Positions 44,001 to 53,101 are shown, counted from the first letter of the stretch. The stretch: DNA of 64,000 nucleotides from Jaltomata sinuosa (GCA_003996215.1 QJPP01000444.1:62001-126000); one strand, 5' to 3'. Made by a program: numbers and translations. Notes: generated by a model from the letters alone, not told the origin.

Positions 44001-44425
44001 TCTCCGCTGTAGTAGCCATTGCTGTAGTACAGTGTTAACCACTATAGCGGTTGACATGGGACAAAACCTCAGGAAATCCCCCTAAATTTTCCATTTTACA
44101 ACACAATTTGAAATCATGACGTTCTGAACCAACCCTTTCACGTTAACTTCGATATCAGAAGTTTTTCACCCGAATTCACTTCTGAAAAGTCCTACGGACT
44201 TCCTAATGCCTTAACTAACGGAAATATTAGCTCAAACTTAGACATTTTACCCAATACATTCCCAGATTTTTCTAGACCTTACCTCGCTCTAAATTTATTC
44301 GAGACTAGCCTAGCCCCGCCCTAAATTTCCAACTCCCCAACCTAAAATTTTTCTATTTCGTTCTTCGTACGAATATCTCAACCATAACAAGGTGCCTTTT
44401 AATAATGATTGAACAGGTCGTTACA
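41004..44425 (-). repeat. LTR-C, 3422 bp
   Basis: It starts TGTAACGACCTGTTC at 44425 (minus strand) and ends GTTGGGCCATGACA at 41004. It is collinear with LTR-A, including both minisatellites and the CTATAGCGG block. The frames at 41522, 42684, 42718 and 42824 are repeat-generated. Confidence 0.85.
42430..42945. repeat. Minisatellites 1 and 2 in LTR-C
   Basis: 55 bp units run to about 42715, then 39 bp units with CCAGGCGTGGTACCC. The last three 39 bp units are especially regular, each starting TATCCCATACCAGGCG or close to it. Confidence 0.8.
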
Positions 44426-44430
44426 GGTAC
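44426..44430. repeat. Probable target-site duplication, right (GGTAC)
   Basis: It pairs with GATAC at 32920-32924 with one mismatch. Confidence 0.5.
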
Positions 44431-45429
44431 CATCTTATTTAATACAAGCTTGGCTCACTAAATTGATCCTTTAATTATCCGCATTTATATACAACCCATT
44501 AAAATTAGAATATAATGAAGAAGATAGCACAAATCCACAAGAAAAATTATTGGGTCGTTATAGTTCTAGTAAAGATACATAAATTATAAAGAAAATTAGT
44601 TTTTACTAATTTTAGAACTCCATTAAATACTTTTAGAAATTTTAAATTAATCCTTTGATAGAACTGGGTTTCTACTAATTTTAGTTGTATTTTTTTATTT
44701 TAGTTCTTGTGGTATGCTAGAATTTAAATCAAATTCAATATTCAAACATCCAAAGAGATCCTAATTTAATTTATGTGACAATTGGCTTTGTTGGTTTCAA
44801 GATGGAATGGATGGAAAAGAGGCTACTATAGACAGTGCATTTGAAATACTATTCTTTTTTCTACTTTTTAGACACTCTCCTTTTCTAGGTTTAAATATTT
44901 ATTTATAGACTGTTTCATCTAAACAAATTATAAATGAGGAGTAAAATCCATACAACTAGTACAAATACATAAAAAAAAAAGATTACTTTGATATTTATCT
45001 TAAAATTGGGACTAGATAAGTTTTTATCAAAGTTTACAACAACCTTTAGAAAACCCTAATATCTTGCTCCTCCTATATATAATGATGTTATACTTGTCCC
45101 TTTCATTCTCAACTCTGCCTACTGTGGTTGAGAAGAAGGGAGTTCACAACAATGAAGAAGAGGATGACGACGATGGTGATGGGATCTATTTATATCATGA
45201 ATCTGATGATGATGGTGGAATCTAGTCTCAACATGAATCCTCTTCATGGATTCTTCATAAATGAATAAATGAAAATCATATTTGTAAGTTTTTCTATTAA
45301 CTTTCTTTCCTTTCTTTGAAGATGTAATAGTTATTTATGCCTTGATGCTAGAATGAGCAATTTCTTGCAATTATTCCAGTTCTTCTTTTCTTTATTTGAT
45401 GATGTTCTATGCATTTATGATTTGATTTA
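44431..45429. other. AT-rich DNA upstream of the MBD-like locus
   Basis: Mostly non-coding. Near 45075 there is CCTATATATAATG, a plausible TATA box, and about 80 bp further on a small open frame (45152-45265), so this could be the remains of the promoter and first exon of the MBD-like gene whose later part begins at 46509. No other feature is recognised in 44431-45070. Confidence 0.45.
45152..45265 (+). CDS. Small open frame, possible first exon of the MBD-like locus
   Basis: ATG at 45152 opens 37-38 codons: MKKRMTTMVMGSIYIMN, a Met-rich run, then a short tail ending FFINE and a stop. It follows a TATA-like element by about 80 bp. It has no recognisable domain and the Met/Thr-rich start is of low complexity. 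It may be the beginning of an ancestral transcript, or chance. I give it low weight. Confidence 0.25.
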
Positions 45430-45551
45430 AATCCTTTATAAAATTCACATATGAAAAAAATAATATAAACACTCAGATCTATATTTTAATTGTTGTATTT
45501 GATTAAGTGTCATTGGGTATGTTGTTTTTCTTGTTGTGTTGTATCAGATTA

Positions 45552-45964
45552 AGTGTGTATTCGGTATGAAGGAATGAAATTTTCTTAAAAAAGAGTTCTC
45601 TAGAAAATAAGTGATTTTCTACTTATTTTCTTGTGTTCGGTAGGGTAAGCAAAAATGATCATCCTAAATGCATTAATGTATAATTTTGACAAATAAAATG
45701 GGAGGTGGGTGGGGAGGTAGGGGAAAGGGATTAAGCGGATGAGGGCTATGGGGTGTAGGGGTAAAGATGATGTGTGTGAGAAGGTGGGGAGGACACAATC
45801 AATGTGAAATATCATTAGTGAATCTGGTTTTTCCTATTTTAATTAGGGAGCTCATTTTCCTCATTTTATAGGAGCTCTTTTTCCTAGAGAAAATATTTTC
45901 AAGAATATTTGACCAACTGAACATGAGAAATTGAAAAATGCTTTCCTTCATAATGAACACACCC
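45552..45964. mobile_element. MITE copy in the left arm (GGGTGTGTT-type ends)
   Basis: Its ends are AGTGTGTATTCGGTATGAAGG at the left and CCTTCATAATGAACACACCC at the right, an imperfect terminal inverted repeat of about 20 bp. The interior has AGGAAAA/TTTTCC words and a G-rich middle. The same element, inverted, lies at 52444-52880 in the right arm, so it was present before the arm was duplicated. Confidence 0.7.
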
Positions 45965-46508
45965 AAAATATAAGTTAATTTGATGTTAAAGCAAAACTAA
46001 ATATTTTAAAAACTGGTTCTTGTTTTAGATCAAAAAGCCTTTTTGTTACCAAAAATAAGTGATGAATTCAACATTAAATGAAGATGATGAAATCTAGTTA
46101 CCCAATTCATACTGTAAAGAGTGGTCCATAGATCTTAGTATTAATTTTCAGTACTATTGCTAAAGTATTTATTATTTTAACCATTTTTGTCTTAAACAAT
46201 TATAAACTATCAAACAACAATCTTTGAATTATAGGATAAAACAGTTCACGCGTTTAATTAAATGTTACTAACACCTGGACGTAAGTCGTCTAATGTTCTC
46301 TTTTGGTGACTGTTCAAGTCAAGATCCTTGAAATATATACAAGTAATTTTGTTTGGTTCTAATATTCTCTTTTTGTTCTTATGATGTATGTATTTTTTCT
46401 TCTAGTTTAGTAGGGATGAGGATATACTATGATGCAAACAGAAATATACTGTCAATTTATATTTCATTATTCAATTGATTTTTATCCCTGTTGACTCTTT
46501 AAGCGCCG

Positions 46509-46890
46509 ATGAATGTGGTCGTCATTGTCATCTCATCCATCCTGTCGGTAAATGTTACCGGCGATGACTTCTGTGATGATGATTTACCACCAGATCTGCT
46601 ATTACAGCCTGAAACATATATCGATGCTGAGTCAAATGTTAACGTAGAAAGCACCACACTGAACAAAGGCGGTGTAGATTAAGGAAAGGTATCTGATCTA
46701 GCTATGACATTGGTGGAGAGTAAGCTTGAGATGCAGACGATGGTGATGGAAGCTAAGACTATTACGCATATGCATCGGGTGAATAGATTGGCGGAGATGA
46801 ATGTAGAGAGACCGAGCTGGTTGCCTGAGAACTAGATGTTTGAAAACAAAAGTTCGTACCTCTAGTGCCACAGTCGAATCTTTTGATAGG
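46509..46890 (+). pseudogene. MBD-type methyl-CpG-binding protein gene fragment, copy 1
   Basis: The frame from ATG 46509 has an acidic N-terminal part (DDFCDDDLPPDLL), a stop at about 46678, then LVESKLEMQTMVMEAKTITHM, RVNRLAEMNVERPSWLPEN. A stop, then after a one-base insertion near 46850, VRTSSATVESFDR follows, ending at a GT splice donor (GG|GTAAATTT at 46891). PSWLPENW-FE-KVRTSGAT--T-DR is the opening of the plant methyl-CpG-binding domain, which reads 5-methylcytosine in chromatin. The rest of the domain should lie in a following exon, and none is present because the palindrome centre lies in this intron. Two stops and a frameshift make it a pseudogene. Confidence 0.7.
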
Positions 46891-47044
46891 GTAAATTTCC
46901 GTCTCTTAAACTACATATACATATAATGTTGGACTATTTAGAATATTTTCACCTCTTTAATCCTTTATTTAACAAAAAAAATCTAGGTTTAAACTGCATA
47001 TACATATTAGGACTATTGAGACTATTTATGATTTATAATAACCA

Positions 47045-47799
47045 TAAACCTAGATTTCTTTTGTTAAATACAGGATAAAAGAAGTGAAAATACTCTAAAT
47101 AGTCAAATATTATATATATATAGTAAGAGACAAAAATTTACCCTATAAACAGTTCTGACTGTGGCGCCAGAGGTACAAACTTTCATTTCAAACATCCAAT
47201 TCTCGGGCAACCAGCTCGGCCTCTCCACATTCACCTCCGCCGATCTATTCACCCGATGCCAAGGTGTAAAATCTTAGCCTGCAGCGCTGTCATTTTCATC
47301 TCCAACATACTCTCCACCAGTGTTGAAGCTAGATCGAACACGTTTTCTTCATCTATAACGCCTTTGTTTGGTGTGGTGGTTTCTACATTTACGTTCAACT
47401 CAACATCGATATAGGTTCTGGATAGTAACAGTGGATTCGGTGGTATCATCATCGCAGAGGTCACCGTTGGTAACAGTTACTGAACAAATGAATGGGACGA
47501 TGGGAGCGGCCTCAGTAATCATCGTTGAAAGAGTCAGCGGGGAGGAAAAACAATTTAATAATGTGATATAGACTGACAATATAATTCTTTTTTCATCGTA
47601 GTGTTTCTTCATCCCTACTAAAGTGGAAAAAAATGCATAAATCATAAGAACAAAAAGAGAATGTGAAAACCAAGAAAAATTACTTGTATATCTTTCCATG
47701 ATCTTAACTTGAACAGTCACCAAAAAGAGAACATTAGATGATTTACGTTCCAGCTGATAGTAATATTTAATAAAAGGCCTGAGTTGTTTTATATTAAAA
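47045..47799 (-). repeat. Right arm of the inverted repeat, inner part
   Basis: It is the reverse complement of 46245-46991. It runs from the intron start (TAAACCTAGATTTC, complement of the word at 46975) outward through the MBD-like exon to GTTTTATATTAAAA at 47786-47799. There a Helitron begins, and the arm resumes at 52183. Confidence 0.85.
47142..47522 (-). pseudogene. MBD-type methyl-CpG-binding protein gene fragment, copy 2
   Basis: Minus-strand counterpart of copy 1. ATG is at 47522-47520. The acidic CDDDTTES segment is followed by a frame change, and the frame at 47464-47249 gives TYIDVELNVNVETTTPNKG and FDLASTLVESMLEM. After another change, RVNRSAEVNVERPSWLPENW, MFEMKVCTSGATVRTVYR and the splice donor GG|GTAAATTT (47141) follow. 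Here the tryptophan of WLPENW and the SGAT core are intact, whereas copy 1 has a stop at that tryptophan. The two fragments end at the same exon-intron junction, so they come from one ancestral exon by inverted duplication. Confidence 0.7.
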
Positions 47800-47813
47800 C
47801 TAGTGAATATGTT

Positions 47814-47826
47814 CGCGCTTCGCGCG
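47814..47826 (-). repeat. Helitron 3' hairpin
   Basis: CGCGC-TTC-GCGCG forms a perfect five-pair stem with a three-base loop, ten bases inside the CTAG end. Such a hairpin marks the transposition stop in Helitrons. Confidence 0.75.
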
Positions 47827-48123
47827 CAGTTATAATTTCTTTTAAAAAATTATCATTATTAATAAATAATATAAAGTTATAAATATATATATGTATATCA
47901 AAGTAAAATTAACATGTTAAATAGCATTAATATGGTAATGCTACCGAAAACAAAAGAAATGTGAAGAGAAAGGAAATAAAAATATAGCACATGTTTTTTA
48001 GTCTCGGACTTCTCTCTAAAAGTATCAATTTTATACAAAAATAAATAAAATTAATCTTCTTTTTATAAAAGATGTAACCCCATCAACCTAAAATACAGAA
48101 AATTAAGAAAACTAATTAAACTA

Positions 48124-48139
48124 CCCCCCCCCCCCCCCA
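48124..48139. repeat. Homopolymer C tract
   Basis: A run of about 14 C in otherwise AT-rich Helitron DNA. Its exact length is uncertain in any assembly. Confidence 0.7.
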
Positions 48140-49379
48140 TTAACAAAACAAAAGAAGAAGAAGAAATTGCAATATAAAAAAAGTTATACTAAAGCCACGC
48201 TTTTAAAACCTATTAAAAATTTATTGAAAATCCTCATTATATTTAAATATACAAATGCTTTGAATAGAACAAAAGAAAAAATATTTCATGAAATGCCTAT
48301 TAAAGTTTGATTATCATTCAAGTATTCTGATTTTCAGGATTCTGATTCTTAGAATAAGATGTTTAGAAGTCATATTTATTTGAAATTTGGCCAGAATATT
48401 GTCATGATATTTTCATTTTTCTCACAACTTGTGTAACATAATTAAATAACACGAACGTAAAAAAGGATAAGCAAAAGGAGAAGCAATAATAAATTTTTTT
48501 TATCTTGATCCAAAAATCTTTATTTATCTATTATTTACAAGAACCATCAAAATACTACATATGAGCACAAAATATTACGCTGCAAAAAAGAGAACTGACA
48601 AAGAATTTGCGCTTAAAGTGATTGCGAGAAAGGTTATAATTCTGATTAGCTTCGCAAAATGTGTGATTTCTACATGAAAATACTTTTTGCTTTGAGAGTT
48701 CTTTGTTCCCTTTATCAAAAATTTACGTACTAACAATATTCGAGCATACACATTTTTGATCAATAATCACTTCGTAATCACGATAAATTATCTGTGCATC
48801 TAAAATTTACATACAAATCATGTTATGATAATTTCAAAATATGGAACAGGAGGCTAAAACAAATGGAATAAGGGACCTTGTCGTAAATTTCTTTTGAATA
48901 TTTATGGTGGCCAAATATTAATAAAATATACAGAATAATTATCGAGAAGATGATGAAATCAAAAATAGAATAATATCGAATAAAATTGATATCTATTAAT
49001 GCATGTAGATGTATGTATTCATTTCCTACTCTTCGAAAAAAACTTTTCAAGCACCAAGTTAACACCTATTTTCAAGAGATGTAAAAAAATCATTTCAAAG
49101 AAAAAAGAAAAACAACAAAGTAGTAAAATTCATGACAACAAAATAATATTCTAACAAAAAATGAACATTTGTAAAGACCGAATAAATGAGGATTTGTAAT
49201 TACACCATTATATTCATTATTGAGCATTTACAAGTTAAACATGGGACCTAAAGACACCTACAGATCTTCTTTTTAATTTTTGAAAGAATAAAGAAAGGAA
49301 CTTCCTAAATGAAATAATGAAGAAAAAAAATCTGGAATTTTTAGGATAAAATAGAAAAAAATTAAAATTTTGAGAAAAA

Positions 49380-49642
49380 AATAAATAGTAATGCTGACCA
49401 TTGTTTTATTGCATAATAAATGATCACTAAATTACTAAACTAATGACAATAACTTCTGAGGTTTACAGAGATGGATCATAATTAAGAGAATGTAATTAAT
49501 AAATAATTTTTAAGTTTTCTAATATACATGTAAATAGAAAAAAAAAATCAAAAATTTGAGGAAAAAAAGGATAAATTTCATTCTTAGCTTTAGAGGCATG
49601 TCACATCACTTCTCCTAATCCTAGCTTTAATAAATATATAAA
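49380..49642 (-). repeat. Inner Helitron 5' end and subterminal region
   Basis: On the minus strand this starts TTTATATATTTATTAAAGC at 49642 and continues TAGGATTAGGAGAAGTGATG then TGACATGCC. It matches the outer 5' end (52182-51920) along about 260 bp, including TTTTATTGCA(A/T)AATAAAT and ATGACAAT(A/G)(A/G)CTT words, in the same orientation. It is a complete second Helitron 5' terminus. Confidence 0.75.
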
Positions 49643-49720
49643 TTAGTAATGTTACTAAAATTTGAAAGAGTGCAATAAGCAAAAAGCACCCAATCGTTAT
49701 CTCTCCTTTAGGAAAAAGTC

Positions 49721-50957
49721 TAGGGGTGTCAAATGGGCGAGTTGGGCTGAAAATAGAATGATCTAAATGCGTTGAATTATAATTGGGTTGAGTCATGACC
49801 CGCTCAAATTTACTTTGGGTTTAATTGGATTGAGTTAAATTGGGCTAAAAATTGGATTGGGTCATGACCCGTCCAATTTGACCCGTTTAATCTAATCAAT
49901 ACTACTACTTATATTAACATACTTTTGTACTTTGATACCTCCCACCCTATCCCCCACCCCCAGCCCCCTACCCACCACCACCTCCACCCCACCAAATCTC
50001 AATTTTTTAATTTTTCTTTTAAAAAAAAAAGTAATATTTTTAGTACACCCTCCCCCCAGCCCCCTACCTCCCACCATCCTCACCCCCAGCCCGCCCCCTA
50101 CCCCCCACCACCTCCATCCCACCAAAACTCAATTTTTTAATTTTTATTTTTACAAAAAAAAAAAAAAAATTTTGGTACCCTCCCCCCCAGCCCCTACCCC
50201 TACCCCCACCCCCACCACCTCCACCCATCAAAACTCAATTTTTAAATTTTTATTTTAAAAAAAAATATTTTTTTTTTGGTAACCCCCACCCCCCACCAAA
50301 ACTCAATTTTTTAATTTTTTTTTTAATTTTTTTTTTGGTACCCTCCCCCAGTCCCTACCCCCCACCACCAGCTCCCTACCCCACCACCACCACCTCCATC
50401 CCACCAAAACTCAATTTTTTTATTTTTATTTTTTTAAAAAAATAATAATAATTTTTTTGGTACCCCCCACCCAGCTCCCTACCCCTACCCCACAACCTCC
50501 ACCCCACCAAAACTCAATTTTTTAATTTTTATTTAAAAAAAATAAAAAATTAGTACCCCCAATCCCCCCCCCCCACACCCCACCCACCACCACCTCCACC
50601 CCACCCAAAACTCGATTTTTAAATTTTTAATTTTTTTTTTAAAAATAATATTTTTGGTACCCCCCGCCCCTCCCCCCTTCCTCCATCAACCTACCCCCTA
50701 GAAAATATTTTCTACTCTCTAATAAAAAAATAAAAATAAAAATGTGTTCTCACTCATTAATCTAATTGAAAATATTTTTCAAAAAAGAAGCGGGTTGAAG
50801 TTGAGATACAATTGGGCTCAGCTCAAGATTATTTTAAATGGGTTGAACTCAAATGGGTTGAAAGTTGACCCAATATCAAATTATCATGAACCCAACACAT
50901 AAGATTCTGGACGGGTTGAGCGGGTTATGTGTTATTGGGTTCATTTTTACACTTCTA
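49721..50957. mobile_element. hAT-like non-autonomous element
   Basis: Its ends are TAGGGGTGTCAAATGGGC at the left and, in inverted form, TAGAAGTGTAAAAATGAAC at the right, an imperfect terminal inverted repeat with the TAGGG start of hAT elements. Subterminal parts carry inverted GGGTTGA/TGACCC words (GGTCATGACCCG on the left, AAGTTGACCC and GAGCGGGTT on the right). The flanks are AAAAAGTC and GGAAAAAC, which do not give a clean 8 bp duplication. No transposase is present. The interior is a minisatellite. Confidence 0.6.
49925..50700. repeat. Pyrimidine-rich minisatellite, seven units of about 70-130 bp
   Basis: Each unit has a C-rich half (CCCCCACCCCCAGCCCCCTACC, varied) and a half with CACCAAAACTCAATTTTTTAA, a T-rich and an A-rich run, then TTGGTACC. 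ACCAAAACTC-type words start at 49991, 50121, 50227, 50295, 50403, 50506 and 50603. Proline-rich open frames on the plus strand and glycine-rich ones on the minus strand are products of the repeat. The strong purine/pyrimidine asymmetry could form unusual DNA structure. Confidence 0.85.
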
Positions 50958-51094
50958 GGAAAAACCCAAGAAAAATTTAAAAAACAATCATCCAACTAAA
51001 TGAAAAGTTTTTATAACAAAAATGTCTTACATGCAAAATCTTTACATGTACATAACATAAGATAATTGACAAACAAATACCAAAAAAAATTTGG

Positions 51095-51485
51095 CAAAAG
51101 CTTCAACAATGAATTATTCAAACATTTTGAAAACTATAATCACAAGTAAGTTGGTAAGAAAAATCAAATTAATTCTAAAGAATAAATTGGGAAAAAAAAG
51201 TTAGGGGAGAAATGTAGAGAGAATTCTTACTGAATTTAGTTTAAAGATGGCTAATAATGTTTTGAGGATGAAACATAAAGCTAAAAGAGGACAAAAGCTT
51301 CAGCAATGAATAATGAATTATTCAAACATTCTATAAGCACAAGTAAGTTGGTAAGAAAAATCAATTTAATTCTGAAAGAATAAAATAGAAAAAAATAAAT
51401 TAAGGGAGAAATGTAAAGAGAATTCTTACCTGAATTTAGTTTGAAGATAGCTATGAGCTTTTGAGAATGTAACATACAACTAAAC
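51095..51485. repeat. Direct tandem duplication of about 197 bp in the Helitron
   Basis: Two copies start CAAAAGCTTCA(A/G)CAATGAA at 51095 and 51292. They share CACAAGTAAGTTGGTAAG, GAGAATTCTTAC and TGAATTTAGTTT in order, with a few small indels. They lie between the hAT-like element and the outer Helitron 5' end. Each copy contains TTCTTAC(C)TGAATTTAG, possibly splice-like, but no frame supports a gene. Confidence 0.75.
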
Positions 51486-52182
51486 TCTTTAAATAACAAA
51501 AAATTTATTTTTAGGAGTTTGTGTACGTGGGTAGAGGAAAGGTTAATTGTCCTTACTAATAAATTTAATACAAATTAATTACATTAATTATAGGAAAAAG
51601 AGAAAAGAATTTATAAAAAAAATTGTCCTATAAGTTACTCGATCATTGCCAAAGGCTATGGAATACAAATTGCTAAAGCAGTGTATAAACAATACGTAAC
51701 TGTAGCAAAATTCATGAGCCTTTTAATTTGATATTGAATGTTTATTAATGATTTTTATCCACCTCTTTATTAATTATCTTTAGGCAACTGCACATTAAAT
51801 TGGATAGAAAAAATAAGTAAAAAAATAAGAAAAATGCCAAATAAACCACAAAAAATGCTTCTAAAATCCAATTTTATATTTATATATAGATTTGATTTTT
51901 TTAAACATATCTTTATAATTTAAAATGATGTTTTATTGCAAAATAAATTATCACTAAATTAATGACAATGGCTTTTGAGCTTTTTAAACTGAAAAAAGAA
52001 ATGAATAATTAAGAGAAAGTAATTAAGAAGTATATTTAAGATTTTCTAATATATTATATAAATAATAAATAGGAATAATTAAGAAAAATATCAAAAATTG
52101 GAGAAAAAAGATAAATGTCTTTCTTGGCTTTAGAAGCATGCCACATCACCTCTCCTAAACCTAGCTTTATTATATATATAAA

Positions 52183-52952
52183 TTCAAAGATAGTTGTTTG
52201 ATAGTTTACAACTTTTTAAGATAGGAATGGTTAAAATAATAAATGCTTTACCAAATAGTACTGAAAATTGATACTAAGATTTATGAATCACTCTTTATAG
52301 TAAGAATGGGGTAACTAGATTTAATCATCTTCATTTAATATTGAATTGATCACTTATTTTAGGTAAAAAAAATATTTGGATCTAAAATAAGAATAAATTT
52401 TAAAATATTTAGTTTCGCTTTCACTTCAAATTAACTTATTTTTAGGGTGTGTTCGTTACGAAGGAAAATATTTTAAAAAAAATTCATGTTCGGTTGGTCA
52501 AATATTCTGGAAAATATTTTTCTCTAGGAAAACAACCTCCTTTAAAATGAGAAAAATGAGCTTCCAGTGAAAGTAGGAAAAACCAGATTTTACTAGTGAC
52601 ATTTCACATTGATTGTGCCTTCCCACCTTCCAATATATCTCATCTTCATCCCTACCCCCCATAGCCTTCATCCCCACCATTCCTTTCCCCTAGTTCCCCA
52701 CCCTCCTAGTTTCCCACTCCCACCTCCTATTGTATTTGTCTAAATTATTTACTAATGCTTTTAGAATGATAATTTTTGCTTACCTACAAAACATAAGAAA
52801 ATAAGTAGAAATCCCACTTATTTTCTAGCTTTTTTATTTTTAAGAAAACATTTTCCATTCTTTCACACCAAACACACCCTTAATCTAATACTACAATTAA
52901 AATCTAGATCGGAGTGTTTATATATGTTCTCATATGTGAATATTATAAAGTA
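52183..52952 (-). repeat. Right arm of the inverted repeat, outer part
   Basis: It is the reverse complement of 45430-46245. With 47045-47799 it makes a right arm of 1525 bp against 1562 bp on the left. It ends at about 52952, where a minus-strand LTR begins. It holds the inverted MITE copy at 52444-52880. Confidence 0.85.
52444..52880. mobile_element. MITE copy in the right arm (GGGTGTGTT-type ends)
   Basis: Ends are AGGGTGTGTTCGTTACGAAGG and, inverted, AGGGTGTGTTTGGTGTGAAAG, a good terminal inverted repeat. The copy is 437 bp, against 413 bp in the left arm. It is better preserved at the ends than the left copy. It carries no coding sequence. The superfamily is not certain (hAT or Harbinger type). 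Confidence 0.75.
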
Positions 52953-53101
52953 TTAAGCCACGATCTGATATCGGGTCATGATGGCATCTACTATAACCCT
53001 CTAGTAAGTAGCCAAAATCGAAGATGTAAACAAAAACTACTGAAAAGCATAAATAACAGGGAAAGCTGAACTGCGACAGTGGGCCACCATGAATAGATAC
53101 A

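Larger units (their letters stand above)
32925..44425 (-). mobile_element. Non-coding three-LTR retrotransposon array (LARD-like), minus strand
   Basis: Read on the minus strand from 44425: LTR-C (3422 bp), a primer-binding site and about 270 bp of leader, a truncated LTR-B, a primer-binding site and 1.85 kb of internal DNA, then LTR-A (3450 bp). No gag or pol is found in any frame. LTR termini are TGTAACGACC or TGTAATGACC and ...GTGACA. The outer flanks carry GATAC/GGTAC. The large LTRs and short non-coding interior fit the LARD type, which depends on enzymes of an autonomous partner. The array form suggests unequal recombination between LTRs followed by a deletion. Confidence 0.8.
45430..46991 (+). 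repeat. Left arm of a 1.5 kb inverted repeat
   Basis: It is the reverse complement, with substitutions and small indels, of 47045-47799 (pairs with 46245-46991) and of 52183-52952 (pairs with 45430-46245). Examples: CTAATGTTCTCTTTTGGTGA at 46291 matches the complement of 47725; TTTTCAGTACTATT at 46147 matches the complement of 52260; TATAAACACTCAGATCTA at 45464 matches the complement near 52920. The arm totals 1562 bp. It contains a MITE copy (45552-45964) and the MBD-like exon. The 53 bp spacer 46992-47044 separates the arms. Confidence 0.85.
47800..52182 (-). mobile_element. Helitron, non-autonomous, 4383 bp, with two 5' ends
   Basis: The 3' end (minus strand) has a GC hairpin CGCGCGAAGCGCG, then AACATATTCA and CTAG at 47803-47800, followed by host T. 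The 5' end at 52182 reads TTTATATATATAATAAAGC, preceded by host A. Joining the flanks gives CTTTGAA plus TTTTAATATAAAAC. The left arm has the uninterrupted CTTTGAATTATAGGATAAAAC, aligned without gaps. Insertion is between A and T with no duplication, as Helitrons do. A second, similar 5' start lies inside at 49642. No Rep/helicase gene is present. The usual 5' TC is TT here. Confidence 0.85.

Noticed and set aside
47368..47571. Plus-strand frame and longer minus-strand frame 47400-47723 near the right MBD copy
   Set aside because: The plus-strand frame is the antisense of the MBD-like exon. The minus-strand frame runs from intron-like DNA into the exon in a frame other than the MBD one.
49892..50258. 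Proline-rich and glycine-rich open frames, extensin-like
   Set aside because: They are translations of the pyrimidine-rich minisatellite. No signal peptide, promoter or conserved unit at the protein level.
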